64,000 nt of DNA from Gordionus sp. m RMFG-2023. Its lineage: Eukaryota > Nematomorpha > Gordioida > Chordodea > Parachordodidae. Location: positions 3,536,846 through 3,600,845 of the forward strand of contig NC_088779.1 in assembly GCF_954871325.1 (NCBI RefSeq). The letters are read 5' to 3'. The notes below the pieces were generated by a model. It did not search any database. It was not told where the DNA came from and saw only the letters and a program-made list of their open reading frames with translations. Of this stretch, positions 34,001 through 46,179 are shown in pieces; position 1 is the stretch's first letter, and every line of letters begins with the position of its first letter. The position numbers and the translations under genes were made by a program.

Positions 34001-35954
34001 TTGTTAGATGCTAATCGTAATTTCGAAAAATTTCGATAAATATCAAATTATATAAAATATTATGTTAAATAATGAAAATAATAAACGAAAAGATATTTGA
34101 TTAGAAAATATTTTCAGAAAAATAATCTTCTTAAACATGATTAATTTTCACTTTGTATATTTTTTCATGTTGACACTTTTACATAATAGATGCCCACACT
34201 TCTCTGTCATCTGATAAGCAAAATCTCCAGACTTGAGAAAAGCTAAAATATCATGTTAACGCTTTATTAAAATCGTTTAACAACACTATGAGATACCATT
34301 ACTTATCGCCTAAACATATAAAATTATTTTGATATACATTTCTTATCTAAACTCTAGCATGCCAAGTGTTGTTTTTTAATCCATCCTTGAAATAGCCCCA
34401 CTACTGATTTACAGCTCTATATTAACAACGATTTTTATACATAAACTTTGAGCTTTTATCATTGGCCTTTTTCTAGATACAATCTTTCAACATTCAGGTA
34501 TACCAACCAAATATATATTCTAATTTCAGCTCAAATAAAAATAATAGTTTGTATAGATTAGGTTTATAAAAATCATTAATATTGGTTCAATTTAAATTTT
34601 TTACACCCTTTTTACTTGCAAACTTATTGAGAATACTCAAAGAGAAGCCCATTTTTTGAAATTTAATCCAGAATAAAATTATATGATTTAATTAAAACTT
34701 GTATACCTTAGCTAGGATATTTAACTTGAACAGTCATAGAATTATACTAAAATATCAATATGTGATTATTCATAATTATTCAATAAAAATTTATTATTGT
34801 TAACTTTTTGAAAAAAGAGATTATGATATTAAAAGGTTCAACCAGGCTCATACTATGTTAGAAGTTCGAATCTGATTGGACGACAACTTTTTAAAACGTT
34901 CAAATTCAGTTGATGTCTTATATAAATATTAACGGCTAATACCGTTTTAACGGTTCCACTCATATTTATCTATTTGACCTTAAATTTCGTCGACTATAAT
35001 TACGGTAGTAATACTTAAATTATTTAAATCATCTGGATAAATAGTTTATTCATATCATATATACAAAGTATTCCGCGATAGATATAATAATAACAAACAG
35101 GAGGAGTATAAGTATTACATATTTATAAATTATTAAAATCAATTTTTAAAAGAATCGAATTTTATTTGTTTTTAATTTTACTTGTAATTGTTTTTTTTCT
35201 CGGAACTATTATATAAAGGTAACTTCTGAATTATTTCCTCTCTCTGTGAATAAATTTTTACTGTGTATATTATCAAATCGAAATGAATTTTCAAAAAATT
35301 AGGGCTGATTTGAACGAACTTTAGTAACATTTTTTTTATATGCATTTATTAAATTACAATAATATATCTTATTGGTAATAAGTAAAAAAAAATAACAATT
35401 GAATAAAAAAAATCTTTAGGCCTTAATGAGAGAACTCATAGAAATCTGCTTCCCCATCTCCTTATGAAAGAATATCATATAGAAAAAGGTTAGAAAGACA
35501 GGGAAAACTCAAGGATAACAAACTATAGAGTAGAGACTCTTATCTTTGATCGGATATAACTCTTCTACAATTGATGGGACATAGATGGATGGTATCTGCT
35601 AATATTTTGGCTATACATTTATTGGGATTGGAGTAATCCACAATCCTGTCAGGAATACAGTCTAAGACAAATCTTACATAATTTTTTTCTCATTTAATTT
35701 CACAAATAATTAATTTTATTATTTATACCCCTATATTGGAACGTCGAGAACACACTTAAGTATTACTTTTCAATTTTTTTTAAAGAATTTCCTGGCCTGC
35801 CCAAACCTGAACTAATTTTTTTTTATTTGTCCCAAAAATCCTGACCAGAAATATAAATTATTTGTCAGTTATGCCCGCCCGAATATATTTGAACATAGAA
35901 AAACTAAAATTTATTGAAAAAAATATATTCTATAAATAAAAAATCAACAACATA
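28080..35954. other. Unit C 5' half, non-coding
   Basis: No gene is supported. It aligns with unit A 1-2700, unit B 19880-23700 and unit D 46180-48900 and 50600-54200. The ORF at 31410-31598 (MYDYEKEVGSTKFSRVYVED) is frameshifted in unit B and absent in A. The minus-strand ORF at 33134-33361 has no domain I recognise, though the nearby CGTAGTCAGGT sequence is shared with unit D. A C-run lies at 33085-33094. At 35750-35900, GGCCTGCCCAAACC and TGCCCGCCCGAATA suggest a decayed relative of the GC-rich insert at 52438-52809. Confidence 0.5.
30229..30322. repeat. 47-bp tandem duplication
   Basis: CAATTAGCATTAAAACAATT and the following bases occur at 30229 and again at 30276, with three differences in the A-rich part. 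The duplication lies just before the ACCTTCTACAATATA anchor and is absent from units A, B and D. Confidence 0.85.
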
Positions 35955-36270
35955 TATAATACCTAGACTGACGATTCATTCATTAAAATGCCTTTTTAAG
36001 CGTCGTTAAAAGCAAATCAGCTGGATTCGCCATTTTGGAAACACGTATAGTAATTATTCTGATGTTAAAAATTTACAATTAAATTGATAACTTGCTTCCT
36101 TATTATCTCGATGATCCGGTAATTCTTTAATAAAGTTTGCATCAGATATAGAAATAAACTAGGCTCTCGTTTAAAATTTTAATATTGATTAATGTAACCA
36201 AGATGGCTCCAGCTGATTTGCATCGATGTACACTTTTAATGAATGAATCGTCAGTCTAGGTATTATATAT
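35955..36270. mobile_element. Palindromic MITE with exact long TIRs (about 316 bp)
   Basis: The left end, from TATATAATACCTAGACTGAC through GATTCATTCATTAAAA, is matched exactly by its inverse at 36234-36268. Inside, GCAAATCAGCTGGATTCG (36013) faces CCAGCTGATTTGC (36209-36221), so the pairing continues for about 80 bp on each side. No ORF is present. TA-rich ends fit a TA target as used by Tc1/mariner-type elements, but the A+T-rich flank makes the TSD ambiguous. It is absent from unit D at the corresponding place. Confidence 0.8.
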
Positions 36271-37585
36271 ATGTCATTGAAAAAATATTTGCGGCGCCAT
36301 GTTTCTTGAATTTCGAAATTCATTTGCTTCAAAAAATTCGAAAAAAAATTTTTTTTCAACTTACATCTTCATTGAAATATTTTTTTTAAGAAATATTTTC
36401 TCTTTTATTTTTGGCGTTTGGAACTATTTTTAAAAATTTCAGAGAAGGTTTCTTTTTCTCGTGAGAATTATTTTTTTCTGGGAATTATTTTTCTCTTGCT
36501 TACCATACCAATAAATATGTAATTAAATTTGGCAGAAAAATCCGCTATGTAAACTTATCATATTTCCGTTTTAATTACGATTTCTATAGTCAACTATAAA
36601 TATTTTTACAACAAAAAGATTATATTGTTGAAGTGATTTATTTTGGGAAATATTTAAATCATATTTCAAAAATTTAACAAATCCGCAACTCCTTTTAAAA
36701 ATATAAAAAAATCTTAATCGTATACGCATTTTCAGTCTAATGCTAATTATTGTTTAAAATTGTTAAATCAAAAGCAAAAATTAGCTCAATATTATATTAA
36801 ATATATTTTTGGATGTTTCGCCTCGAATTTGTACTAACTGTAAGCGCCTAATGATGTAGTTGAAGTTCGGAATTCTAGTCGTGAATTGAGTAAGACTTGA
36901 ATAACGATTCGAGTCAGAAATATGTAAGATATTGCTAAACTTGGAGTCGAAGTCGCAATAACTAGACAAAACATTGTAAATTAAGTAGGAAGAGACGCTC
37001 ATTTTATTCCATATTTACTTTTATGCTAATGCATTTTAATTATACATTTTTAACAATCTTAATTTTTCCGAAAAAAAATATTTGGGAAAGTATGAACTAC
37101 ACCCGGGAAAGGATGAGCTTTCCAATGCTTATTTTTTGAGTTGTTAATATTGTTTATTTTTAAATATAAAAATGATATAATTATTGAACTACTATTTTTC
37201 TTGAATATTTGTCTTAATCAATTTAAAACCCAGTCGTTTCATTAATCCTGATTTATATCCTAATCATTTGTTAGTTGCTTCTTCTTACTAATATGATTCC
37301 TTACCACATTAAATCTCAATAAGCAAAATTAAATTTTACGAATAGCGCTCAAAAAGCTCATGTAAACTTTCCCCAGACCCTAGATTTTTTATTTTAAATA
37401 CAGGAAAATTTTATAGAATAGGGAATATTTTAGGTAAGAATAGTTATTGGATAATCAAAAATCTTTATTATTTTTTATCCTTGACAAATTTCAGCATTTA
37501 AAAAACTTCTTTTTGAGGGTGTAAATTATATTATTGTGTTATAAAAATTGAGTACGTGATCCGATATTAAAATAAAATTATGGCC
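36271..37585. other. Unit C block shared with unit D, non-coding
   Basis: This aligns with unit D 54960-56460 and 58708-58930, for example CTTGCTTACCATACCAATAAAT near 36498. No gene is supported. The minus-strand ORF at 36781-37002 corresponds to interrupted sequence in unit D near 56020-56170. Confidence 0.5.
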
Positions 37586-38804
37586 CAGAGTTGTTAAGGA
37601 GTGGAGTTATAGGAGCGGCGTTCCTGGAGTGCCCCTCCTTTTTAAAAATGATTAGCGGGAGCGGGAGCTAGCTTCTTTTAGGGCTGGAGTGGAGGAACGC
37701 CGCTCCACCGCTCCTTTAAATTTAAGGTATAAATTAAATTATTTTTAAATATTAATAATGTTCGTTAATTAAAATTCAATAAAAATGAAATTTTACTTTA
37801 TTTAAATTTATCAATTAATAAATGTTTGAGCGGAGTTTTATTTTGGTTTTTTATCTAATCATTTTAAATATTGAACATCAAGTTTTTCATTTTTATCTTG
37901 AAATTTTTTTGATAAAATCTTGTAAGTCATATTAATATTCGTTTTTTAGATATATATAATAAAAGGAATAGTTTCAGATATTCTGGACTTTAGAGATCAT
38001 AAAAGAAGAAATCGAATCTCCATTCCAATCATACAAAAAAATATTTCAAACTTCTAAAAGATGTTTATCCAAATGAACAAACAAATTTAAGGGCAAAATG
38101 TTTTTTGTATTTAAGTAAAAGTATTTCATTTTCAAAAGTGAGAAGCCGCTTCAATCTAAAAAAGCATTTAAAAGTAAAAAAACCTTTCTTTTAAATACAA
38201 AATGATAACTATATTTTTTATTTATTTTGGAATAATTTTTTTTAAAATAGCTATAATTATTTTTGGGCAATTCAGTATGGTTGAGCCTGGGTTGTTAGAT
38301 ATGATGCTTTTTTAAAATTTATTTTAATTTTCTCATTACCTGTTTAACCTCCTTTTTTTATACCTAAATTTTAAAAAATATCTTTATAAAATACAATACC
38401 CCGTTTCCCTCTAGTGGTCCTGTGGAGCGCTTATTTAGTATTGCAAAACAGGTCTTAGGGGAAAAGCATGGATGTTTTTTAGATTCTAATTTAGAAAAAT
38501 TTATTACTTTTAAAGGCTAATAAAAATATTATAAATATTTTGATAGATCATTTAATATAAATAAAACCTTTTGATAAAAAATATGATTAGGTTTCGCGTA
38601 CCTATAAAAAAAATGAAAATCAAAGGAGCGGTTATGGAGTGGCGCTCCATTACTTGGAGCTGGAGCTAACTCCTTTTAAAAATGTAGTAGAGGGAGCGGG
38701 ATCTAGCTCCTTTTGAGAAGGTAGGAGCGGGAGCGGAAGCGGGAACGGTAGCGGGAACGGTAGCGGGAGCTAGCTACTTTTAAAAAGGAGCGTTAACAAC
38801 TCTG
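37586..38804. mobile_element. hAT transposon relic (1219 bp) with GGAGCGG subterminal repeats
   Basis: The left end is CAGAGTTGTTAAGGAG and the right end is the inverse TTAACAACTCTG. Both subterminal regions are dense in GGAGCGG, GGGAGC and AGCTAGCT motifs in either orientation, in contrast to the A+T-rich interior. Unit D lacks the element (site near 58915). The 8-bp TSD is not convincing because both flanks are diverged. The interior holds a plus-strand transposase C-terminus. Confidence 0.8.
37966..38525 (+). pseudogene. hAT transposase C-terminal relic
   Basis: At about 38400-38515 the plus strand reads PFPSSGPVERLFSIAKQVLG, then EKHGCFLDSNLEKFITFK. The SSxPVERLFSIA...LxxxNxEKxxxxK pattern is the hAT C-terminal dimerisation domain, which brings transposase monomers together. 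Upstream, shorter readable pieces and many stops show that the catalytic part is largely gone. At about 1.2 kb the whole element is too short to have encoded a complete hAT transposase. Confidence 0.75.
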
Positions 38805-39291
38805 CCGCATATACATAATATAGTAAAGGATTATTGAATTAAAAAAAATTAACCATTAGAATTTAGTACTCTAAAAGAAACTCCCAAGGCTCGAAATAAC
38901 CTCGGGCTCACAAAATACTCGGTCTCCCTTATAGAGTAAAGAAGCCAAAGAAATGTGTTCTTTATTAAAAAAACTAACTTTAGCCATATATATTATACAT
39001 TGCACGTCGAAGGAGGGGTTAAAAATTCATCTTCATGAATGACTTCCAATCCTTCCTATAGTTTTAGCACTGACTAAGAACTTTCAAAAGAGGGAATTAA
39101 AAATGGGGGGTTTTCTTTCTTTCTTTTAATACTTATCTCATTCCCCTTTAGAAAATCGTGGCTACTAATATAATTTATTATATAATTTAATATTTGAAAA
39201 ATTATATTCAAAGATAAACAAAATTTCTAATTGATTTTAAAAATTATAAATTATTATATTATAATATATCATTTCTAAAAATTATGAAAAT

Positions 39292-39540
39292 GAAGAACTT
39301 TAACCTTTAACCTACCACATAAAATAACTAAGAGAATCTAATAGTATAATTGATGTAAATAAGGGTTGATATATTATTTCTTTATATAAATATTATGAAA
39401 ATGAAGTACCCTTTTGACTTACCATAAAATATAACTATATGAATTTAATGGTATAATTGATGTAAATAAGTGTCTGGTACGTATATTATTGAAAAACATA
39501 AAAACCTGACCCTTTGAACTATTAAAGTTTAAAGTTTATA
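39292..39540. repeat. Three imperfect tandem copies of about 105 bp (unit C)
   Basis: Copies start near 39292 (GAAGAACTTTAACC), 39402 (GAAGTACCCTTTTGAC) and 39500 (AACCTGACCCTTTGAAC). The first two carry TAAT(A/G)GTATAATTGATGT. This is the unit C copy of the block at 15162-15425. Confidence 0.6.
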
Positions 39541-41294
39541 ATTTCAAACAATATAAATCAAAATTCAAAATAATATTTTTTTTTTCAAATTAATTTTATT
39601 AAATTTCTAACGATAAAAATTTTGTTAGAAAATTTTTTTTTATTACTCCGAAAAAAAAAATCAAAATGAATAAATTGTTTACTTTTCTATCGGCTCTCAT
39701 TTTAATCTCTGGATACTACACTCAACGTAATCTTTCCATTAGACTATTCATACTAAAATATATATTTAATTCTTTAAATTATTAGTATTGGAAGCCAATT
39801 CAAGTAAATTCATTTAATTTACTATTATTTTAAATAGAGATCGACATGGCTAGAAACCCGGCAAGCGACATATTTGTGGCGGATCGACTTGTATAAAATA
39901 TATTTAGAGGGTGGGTCAGGTGACCATCCCGAGCTTATGCGATTTCTCTTAAACTTTGAAATAGTAATAATTTACGACGTTTTCATTCATAATAAAAGAT
40001 TTGAATGGTCGGATTGGGCCGGACCATTCTGATTTTTAATTTAGAGATTTTAAAAAGTTTTAAATTATATCTAAAACCTCAATGGCGTCACCTATTTCTA
40101 TTAATAATATTTAGCCTTTTAAGATTTTTCTACATGACATACGACACTTGAAAAATTAATATAGTTCCTTTCGAAAAATTGCTCTTTTAAACTTTGAACA
40201 GTAGTAGCAGTCTTCTGTCCGAAATAATTGATACTCCAATTTTATAAGTTTTAGAGATCTCTCAAGTCCATAGTATTTTATTTGATTCTTAGTTAAATGT
40301 TAAATCTATGTGGTATTTCCGTAATGACCTAGTCTCCAAGAGATATTCTCAATATTTCTCTAAATCTAATAATTCAATTTTGGGCTTTTTATAAAGTATA
40401 CAAATATTGTATGGTTATCTCTACTAAAAGATCTATTTATAAATCACTAGCTCCAATATTTTCAGATTTTCTGTTTTGGAGTAATCTCCACCTCTATTGT
40501 AAAAGTATTTCTTTTATATTTATTACCATCTTTATAATTTTTTTACAATTGTTTGTAATCAATTTATTAATTTCAATATTAATAGGTATTATTTATATTC
40601 ATTGAAAAGGAAAATTACCAATAATAAAATTAAAGGTTAACGAATTTTTTTATATCAAAAATATTGTGTTTAGCTGAAGCGGCAATTTGTCAATATAATT
40701 CGAGTAAACCATATTTAGTTTACAGAGTTTGATGTAAAAATAACTGATTAATTATTTTAGGAGGAAACTACAAGTGTTATAAAAAAGGTATTTAATTGAT
40801 TAAAAATATGAAATATTAGAATTACATTCGATATAATATTTAGTTATAGATAGCGAAGGAGTCACAACGGGTAAAAACTTTCTTAAATAAAGTGTCCAAA
40901 AGTTGATCTATTTTTCGTAAATAATAATCTCTTAAGATATACCTATCCAGAACATATCTTAATACATTATTTGATGAGGAAAGATAATCACATTTAACGC
41001 AGTTTGAAAAATGTTTATATATAATATGTATGTTTTTTTCATATGTTTAGAAAGGGTTACAAACAGTATAAGCTTTTTACATCTTATTATAAGAAATTAT
41101 TATATGAAATTTCTTATATTTTTTGTAGCTTATAGAATACAAATCGATTATTACTTCAAGAGTATAATTATATATAAAATTTTTAATATTTCATTGTAAC
41201 TACGCATAAAAATATTTTAAGCTTTAGATAATTTGTGGATAATGATAAGTAAATTACTAAAAGATAAAATATTTTTGTAAAAATATTGATAAAA

Positions 41295-41430
41295 TTGAAA
41301 TTAGGAAATGGAACTGAGAATGTGAGTCTCAGCATTGGTATAAAATATTTTTTAGAAATAATAATAAACATGAATTTATCAAAAGTGGGAACCCAAAATG
41401 TGACTGCTAACATAGGTATAAAAAATTTTA
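41295..41430. repeat. GTGGGAACCCAAAATGTGAC doublet (unit C)
   Basis: Copies near 41304 (GAAATGGAACTGAGAATGTG) and 41385 (GTGGGAACCCAAAATGTG), each followed by a CAT(T/A)GGTATAAAA-like end. The first copy has diverged more. Confidence 0.7.
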
Positions 41431-43419
41431 ATTAATTACTTGAATAGTATATTTTGTAATATAGTACAAGAGGATGAACCCAGTGGTATATATATTTGGG
41501 ATATATTAAATATATATTATTCCGATAAAATATTATTGAATTAATTTATGGGAATAAGAGACAAGCCCATAATCAGAGATCATTCCTAACATATGATTTC
41601 AATTTAATACCTATTTTTATATGATCGAAATGTTTAATTATATTCATCTTTTAAGAATTGGTAAATTCTCTTTCCGAGTTTTGTAATTTTGCAGTAGAGA
41701 AAATTAAAAAAATATGTTTCTCTTATTTTCAACAGGATGGTTAAACCTTGTATCGGAGGATTTAATTTGAGTTATTTTATAAATGTTTAGGATTTTTTTT
41801 TAAAATGTAAAAAGAGAATGATATAATTTTATATAAAAAAAAATTTATTTGTAAAAAAAAGTCATTATCGACAAAAAGTGGAGATAGAATAATCTAATCC
41901 TCAGTTTTTGACAAAATGTTTAATTTTGAAAGTGAAGAAGTGCCCTGCACTCAATGCTGCGAATATTTTATTTTATTATATCTTATATTTAATGAAAATC
42001 ATTTCAAATGTAATTTAAGATTTTTAATTAAAGATATTCATATTAAAAGAAAAAATAGACCAAAAATATTAACAACAATAAAATTTGATCTCGAATTGGT
42101 ATTTATAAGTTATATAAATTTTTTGGGAAAAATATTGAGTTTCCCGTTTTTAATAATCGGCTCAAATCGAACCGTTTATTAATACTAGGTATGTGAAGAT
42201 TTTTTAGGCTTCTATATTTTTGGGGCCAACATAACACTTAATTTTTAACATGATATACCGATATAATATGCCTTATTATTTTATAATTTTGTTAAAGTAA
42301 ATGAAGTATCAAGTACAATCATTGGAAATAAATATCTGATAAATTTAATTTAAAATATATTTTAATTTTTAAAAATAACTATTAAAGATATAGAAGTAAA
42401 ACGAATAGGTTTACTACTTTAATTACATTTAAAAAAATATATATGGGTATATATATGTAAAAATTTTTTTAGAATTGATTTAAATATCTGATAGTGGCCA
42501 ATAAATACTATTTTTTTTATTATTATATAAATATATTATAATATATTATATTTGTAAGCATTAGAGACCAACCCTAACTCTCTATCCCATATAATTAATA
42601 CCTTTTAACTAAGAAACTTTCCGAAATGCCAAAAGAGTCTTTTAAATATCATATAATGTCAATATTATTTTTGAAAACTCTTCTTATTTTAATGCCACCT
42701 AATCTTGTGGTGTAAAAAAACACATTTTATCATGAAAAAATTAAAATAGCTGAGGGGTATAAAAAATTTACACCACAAATTATACATACAATACTATTAA
42801 ATAATTAGATTTGAATTTCTGTTGGTTTTCAAGTAAAATCTATTGAACCGTAACCCCTAGCACCGACATGCTTTTGTCTCTTCTACATATATATATATAT
42901 ATAATAAAGATTAAAGATTTTTGTAACTCTTAGAATTGTAGTAAGTAACCTGGTTTAATGCCACCTACATGAGATATATTAAATGGTTCTAAGAGGTTAT
43001 GGTCTACCCTGCTGTATAGGCAGTTTAATTGATATTGTATTATCTTCAGGGTTGCCATATTTCCCCCATCAGCTGGAGACTCCCGCTATTTTTTAGTTTA
43101 CACGCAGTTATCTCTCTCTCGCAAAACTACCGCAATTAGAAATCTCCCGCAAAAATCTACCGCAATTATTTTTTATTAGTATTTTAACATTTTTAATATA
43201 TAAATAATAATTTTGAGAGACAATAATTGATTATTTTTATATTTTTAAAATAAATTATAAATATTTATTCATAAAACATGTTAATGTAAATTTCTTTCTA
43301 TCCTGTTTTATTTTTATTCAATAATAAATCAACATCATTTCATTCATATAAGTTAGTACAGGGGATTATATCAACATCGATTGCAATACAAAAATATTCT
43401 CAAAAATAATAAATAATAC

Positions 43420-44841
43420 AGATGCAACTACTGCGGAATCGTATACATCTATCATGTAGTTCAACATTCACGAGCTATTTCATCACAATGTGGGTCAAAT
43501 CTTTTTCTCATGATATTTAACGACTCCAATATAAGTGCAAACCTCACTTGTGGCAGAACAAAAATGAGCAAGGCTATCACAAGTGTTTTCAATTTTAGAC
43601 GTTTTGAAAGATAATATGCAATTCTAACAATGCATCTAATAAGGGAAATATTAAAACATTTCCCTCTATCCTTCGCTATTTCAACAAGAATAAGAACATT
43701 TCAATAAAACTGTTAAAATTTTTTTATCGGATAGTGAAAAATCCAACAATGTAGCTAGCCACATAATGGTAAATATCGAAATGAGGGAGCACAATAAGGA
43801 ATTAATACCAATTGGTTGTATATGCCATATACTACATAATTCTTGCAAGAAAGCAATGAATATACTATATTTGGATGTCGAAATAATTGTGATGAAATGT
43901 TTTAACAAATTTAGTTCATCAACTAAAAGAGTTAATGAATTAAAAGAGTTGGTGAAGTGGTCTGACTTGGAATGGTGTGAGTTGTTGCGATATAAACCTA
44001 TCAGGTTGTCATTATTACCTGCCATCGATAGAATTTTAAAATTCTACAAACCCTTAAAAAAATACTTCTTAAATAGAGATTTTAAAAGCTGTCCTAAAAT
44101 TTGAAAAATTTTTTCGAGTATGAAATAGCAGAAGCATATTTGGGATTCGTTTCACATGTAGGAAAACTACTTCATGCAGTTAATATTCAGTTGCAATCAG
44201 AATATTCTTTATTAAAAAAGTATCACAAAATCATGCTAAAGCTCTGTTCATCTCTACAGTTAAAAATTGATTATAAATTTTATGGCGCTGTTGCTAAATA
44301 TATTATATTAAAGTGTTCAAATAATACTCTAATTAATACATTTTTAAATGAAGCAGATATTTTTATTAAGACAATTTTAGAATATTTACAATCAAAATTT
44401 GATTTTAATAACTCTATTTACAAATGTATAAATATTATGACCTTGGAACTGAAACCATCAATTGATGGTGTTTATAATTTAATAAATATATTAAAAATAC
44501 CGATAGATATTGATGTCTTGTTTGAGGATATTGTAATTCTCTCTATTATTTATGATTCGCCAAAATACTTAAAGTTAGATGGTCTAAAAGCAGAGGAGAA
44601 ATGGGTAGAATTTTTTCGTAATAACGATAAATCCCTATGCTTAGATGCGAGTATGTCTTCTCCTTACCTCATTCTAATGCCTCATCCGAGCGCATTTTTT
44701 AGCCTAACGAGGACTGCCTGGAAAAAGGAGAGAAATCGGATTGCTTTAACAACATTAGAGGCCGAGCTAATGGTTAAACAAATATATAATATGCCATGCC
44801 ATAATTTTATAAATATCTCAATAACGACGGTAAACTTTTAG
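43420..44841 (+). pseudogene. hAT transposase relic, plus strand, copy 2
   Basis: This is the best-preserved transposase in the window. Pieces are IPIGCICHILHNSCKKAMN (43806-43860), DVEIIVMKCFNKFSSSTKR, VNELKELVKWSDLEWCELLR, LLPAIDRILKFYKPLKKYFL, NRDFKSCPKI, then after a one-base shift FFEYEIAEAYLGFVSHVGKL, and a 246-codon frame (44101-44841) to KWVEFFRNND and ERNRIALTTLEAELMVKQI. The dimerisation segment (44670-44790) has a local frame problem: copy 1 reads PHSNASSERIFSLM and this copy reads LMPHPSAFFSLT. The TDASN region near 43625 has lost codon bases and the DNAxVN segment is missing. It cannot catalyse transposition. Confidence 0.85.
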
Positions 44842-44869
44842 TTCTATTATTTAAATCTCAGATAAAATA

Positions 44870-45720
44870 TAATTAAGTTTTAGCTATGACGCCATAAAAT
44901 TTATTGTCAATTTATAACTGTAAAGATGAACACATCTGCAGCATAATTTTGTGAATCTTTGTTTAGAATCTTGTTATTGTAACTACACATTAACAGCATG
45001 TAGTAGATTTCCTACAAGTGAAATCATTCCTAAATATACCTCTGCCATTCATTATTGAAAAAAATTTTCAAAATGTTAGGACAGCTTTTATAATCTTTAT
45101 TTAAGAAATATTTTTTAAAGGTTTATAAAATTTTAAAATTCTATCGATGGCGGGTATTAGGAATATTGCAACCAACATTGTGCTGACTTCTGTAAATAAA
45201 CTCTAATTTTACCTAATTCACTGAGGCATTATCAGATCAGAAAGCTGCCATGAATTTATTGATAATCTCGAATCTGCTATATTTACCATTATATGGTTAG
45301 CTATGTCTTTGGATTTTTCACTATTTGAGAGGGAAAAAATTTAATAGTTTTATTGAAACGACCTTAATTTTGTGGAAATAGCTCTGTTAGAATTGCATAT
45401 GTATGCCCATCTTTAAAATCGTCAAGAATTCACCTTCTGGATTTAGGTCCTAAAACATGATTATATCTGCTCATTTTTGTTCTACAAGTATAGTTTTCAT
45501 TTATATTAGAGTCGTTAAATGTTATGGGAAAAAGATTCTACCAACATTGTGATGATAAGTATCTCTGTGAATGTTGTACTACAACATAAGGATTACAATT
45601 ACAGCAACTGTAGTTGCATTTGTATTATTTCTTATTTTTGGAGTACATTATTATGTATTTAAACGTGATACGTGATAATTAAGCGCCTATCCCTTATACG
45701 CACACAAGGTAGATTTCCAA
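44870..45720 (-). pseudogene. Second, inverted partial hAT transposase relic, copy 2
   Basis: The minus strand keeps SDNASVN (45215-45240, an in-frame stop just before it), the DRILKF region in another frame, and KKYFLNKDYKSCPNIL near 45060-45110. Compared with copy 1 it has additional bases before the DNASVN segment, encoding KFMAAF. It shows the same absence of the HILHN to WCELLRY block as in copy 1. The shared gap indicates that the composite structure existed before the two elements inserted. Confidence 0.75.
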
Positions 45721-46179
45721 TTGCGGTCGTTTTGCGAGACATTCGCATAAAATATATTATTAATTGTAAAATTAAAATCTTATCTTGTTTACAATCTTTT
45801 ATATTTAAAAAAGATCGTTGGTTTTTTTTTATAAATTAATATATTTTAATAAATCAAAATGTTATTTTATTTTGAAAAATAGTAACCGACTTAGGCCCGT
45901 TAAAAAATTTTTTTTAGCAATTTTTATAATTCTACCGCATTTTCATATTTCTCCCACATAATGCCGAATTTCTCCCGCAATTTGAAAATTTTGACCTGGC
46001 AACCTTGATTATCTTCCATTGGAATCAAACCATGAGTATATTAACAATGTGGTTAGAAAATGCCTTAACCCATTCTTGAGCCAATTATGGTTCATTATTG
46101 CTCAACTGATAAGGAATTACTCAAATAGTGCCTATTTCGGACCCTTATTGACACTTTAGCTTAATCGAAATGATTACTT

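Larger units (their letters stand above)
38805..43046. other. Unit C 3' half, non-coding and nearly identical to unit D
   Basis: The stretch 39000-42600 matches 59130-62700 closely. Examples are CTTCATGAATGACTTCCAAT (39033 and 59172) and CAGGTGACCATCCCGAGC (39917 and 60058). It holds the three-part repeat, the doublet and part of an old hAT MITE near 42100-42185. The ORF at 40411-40605 is frameshifted by a 10-bp deletion in unit D and is not called. The ORF at 41916-42182 is discussed under findings. A short (TA)n lies near 42888-42903. Confidence 0.6.
43047..46007. mobile_element. hAT transposon, copy 2 of the 8417 family (2961 bp, perfect TSD)
   Basis: The left end is CAGGGTTGCCATATTTC and the right end is TGGCAACCTTG. 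The TSD ATTATCTT is perfect at 43039-43046 and 46008-46015. Removing the element gives a site that aligns with unit D near 63385-63400. The internal organisation equals copy 1: a plus-strand transposase relic, then a second relic on the minus strand. An extra stretch at about 43240-43310, absent from copy 1, shows that the copies differ by indels. Confidence 0.93.

Noticed and set aside
34800-34930. Possible tRNA or tRNA-derived SINE because of AGTTCGAATCTGA
   Set aside because: I could not fold a cloverleaf around it and saw no A box at the right distance. A single B-box-like match is expected by chance.
37570-38815. 8-bp TSD for the 37586-38804 hAT
   Set aside because: The flanks TTATGGCC and CCGCATAT do not match well enough. 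The element is accepted on its TIRs, its coding relic and its absence from unit D.
40411-40605. 64-codon hydrophobic ORF in unit C
   Set aside because: The nearly identical unit D copy has a 10-bp deletion right after the ATG that breaks the frame, so there is no sign of coding constraint.
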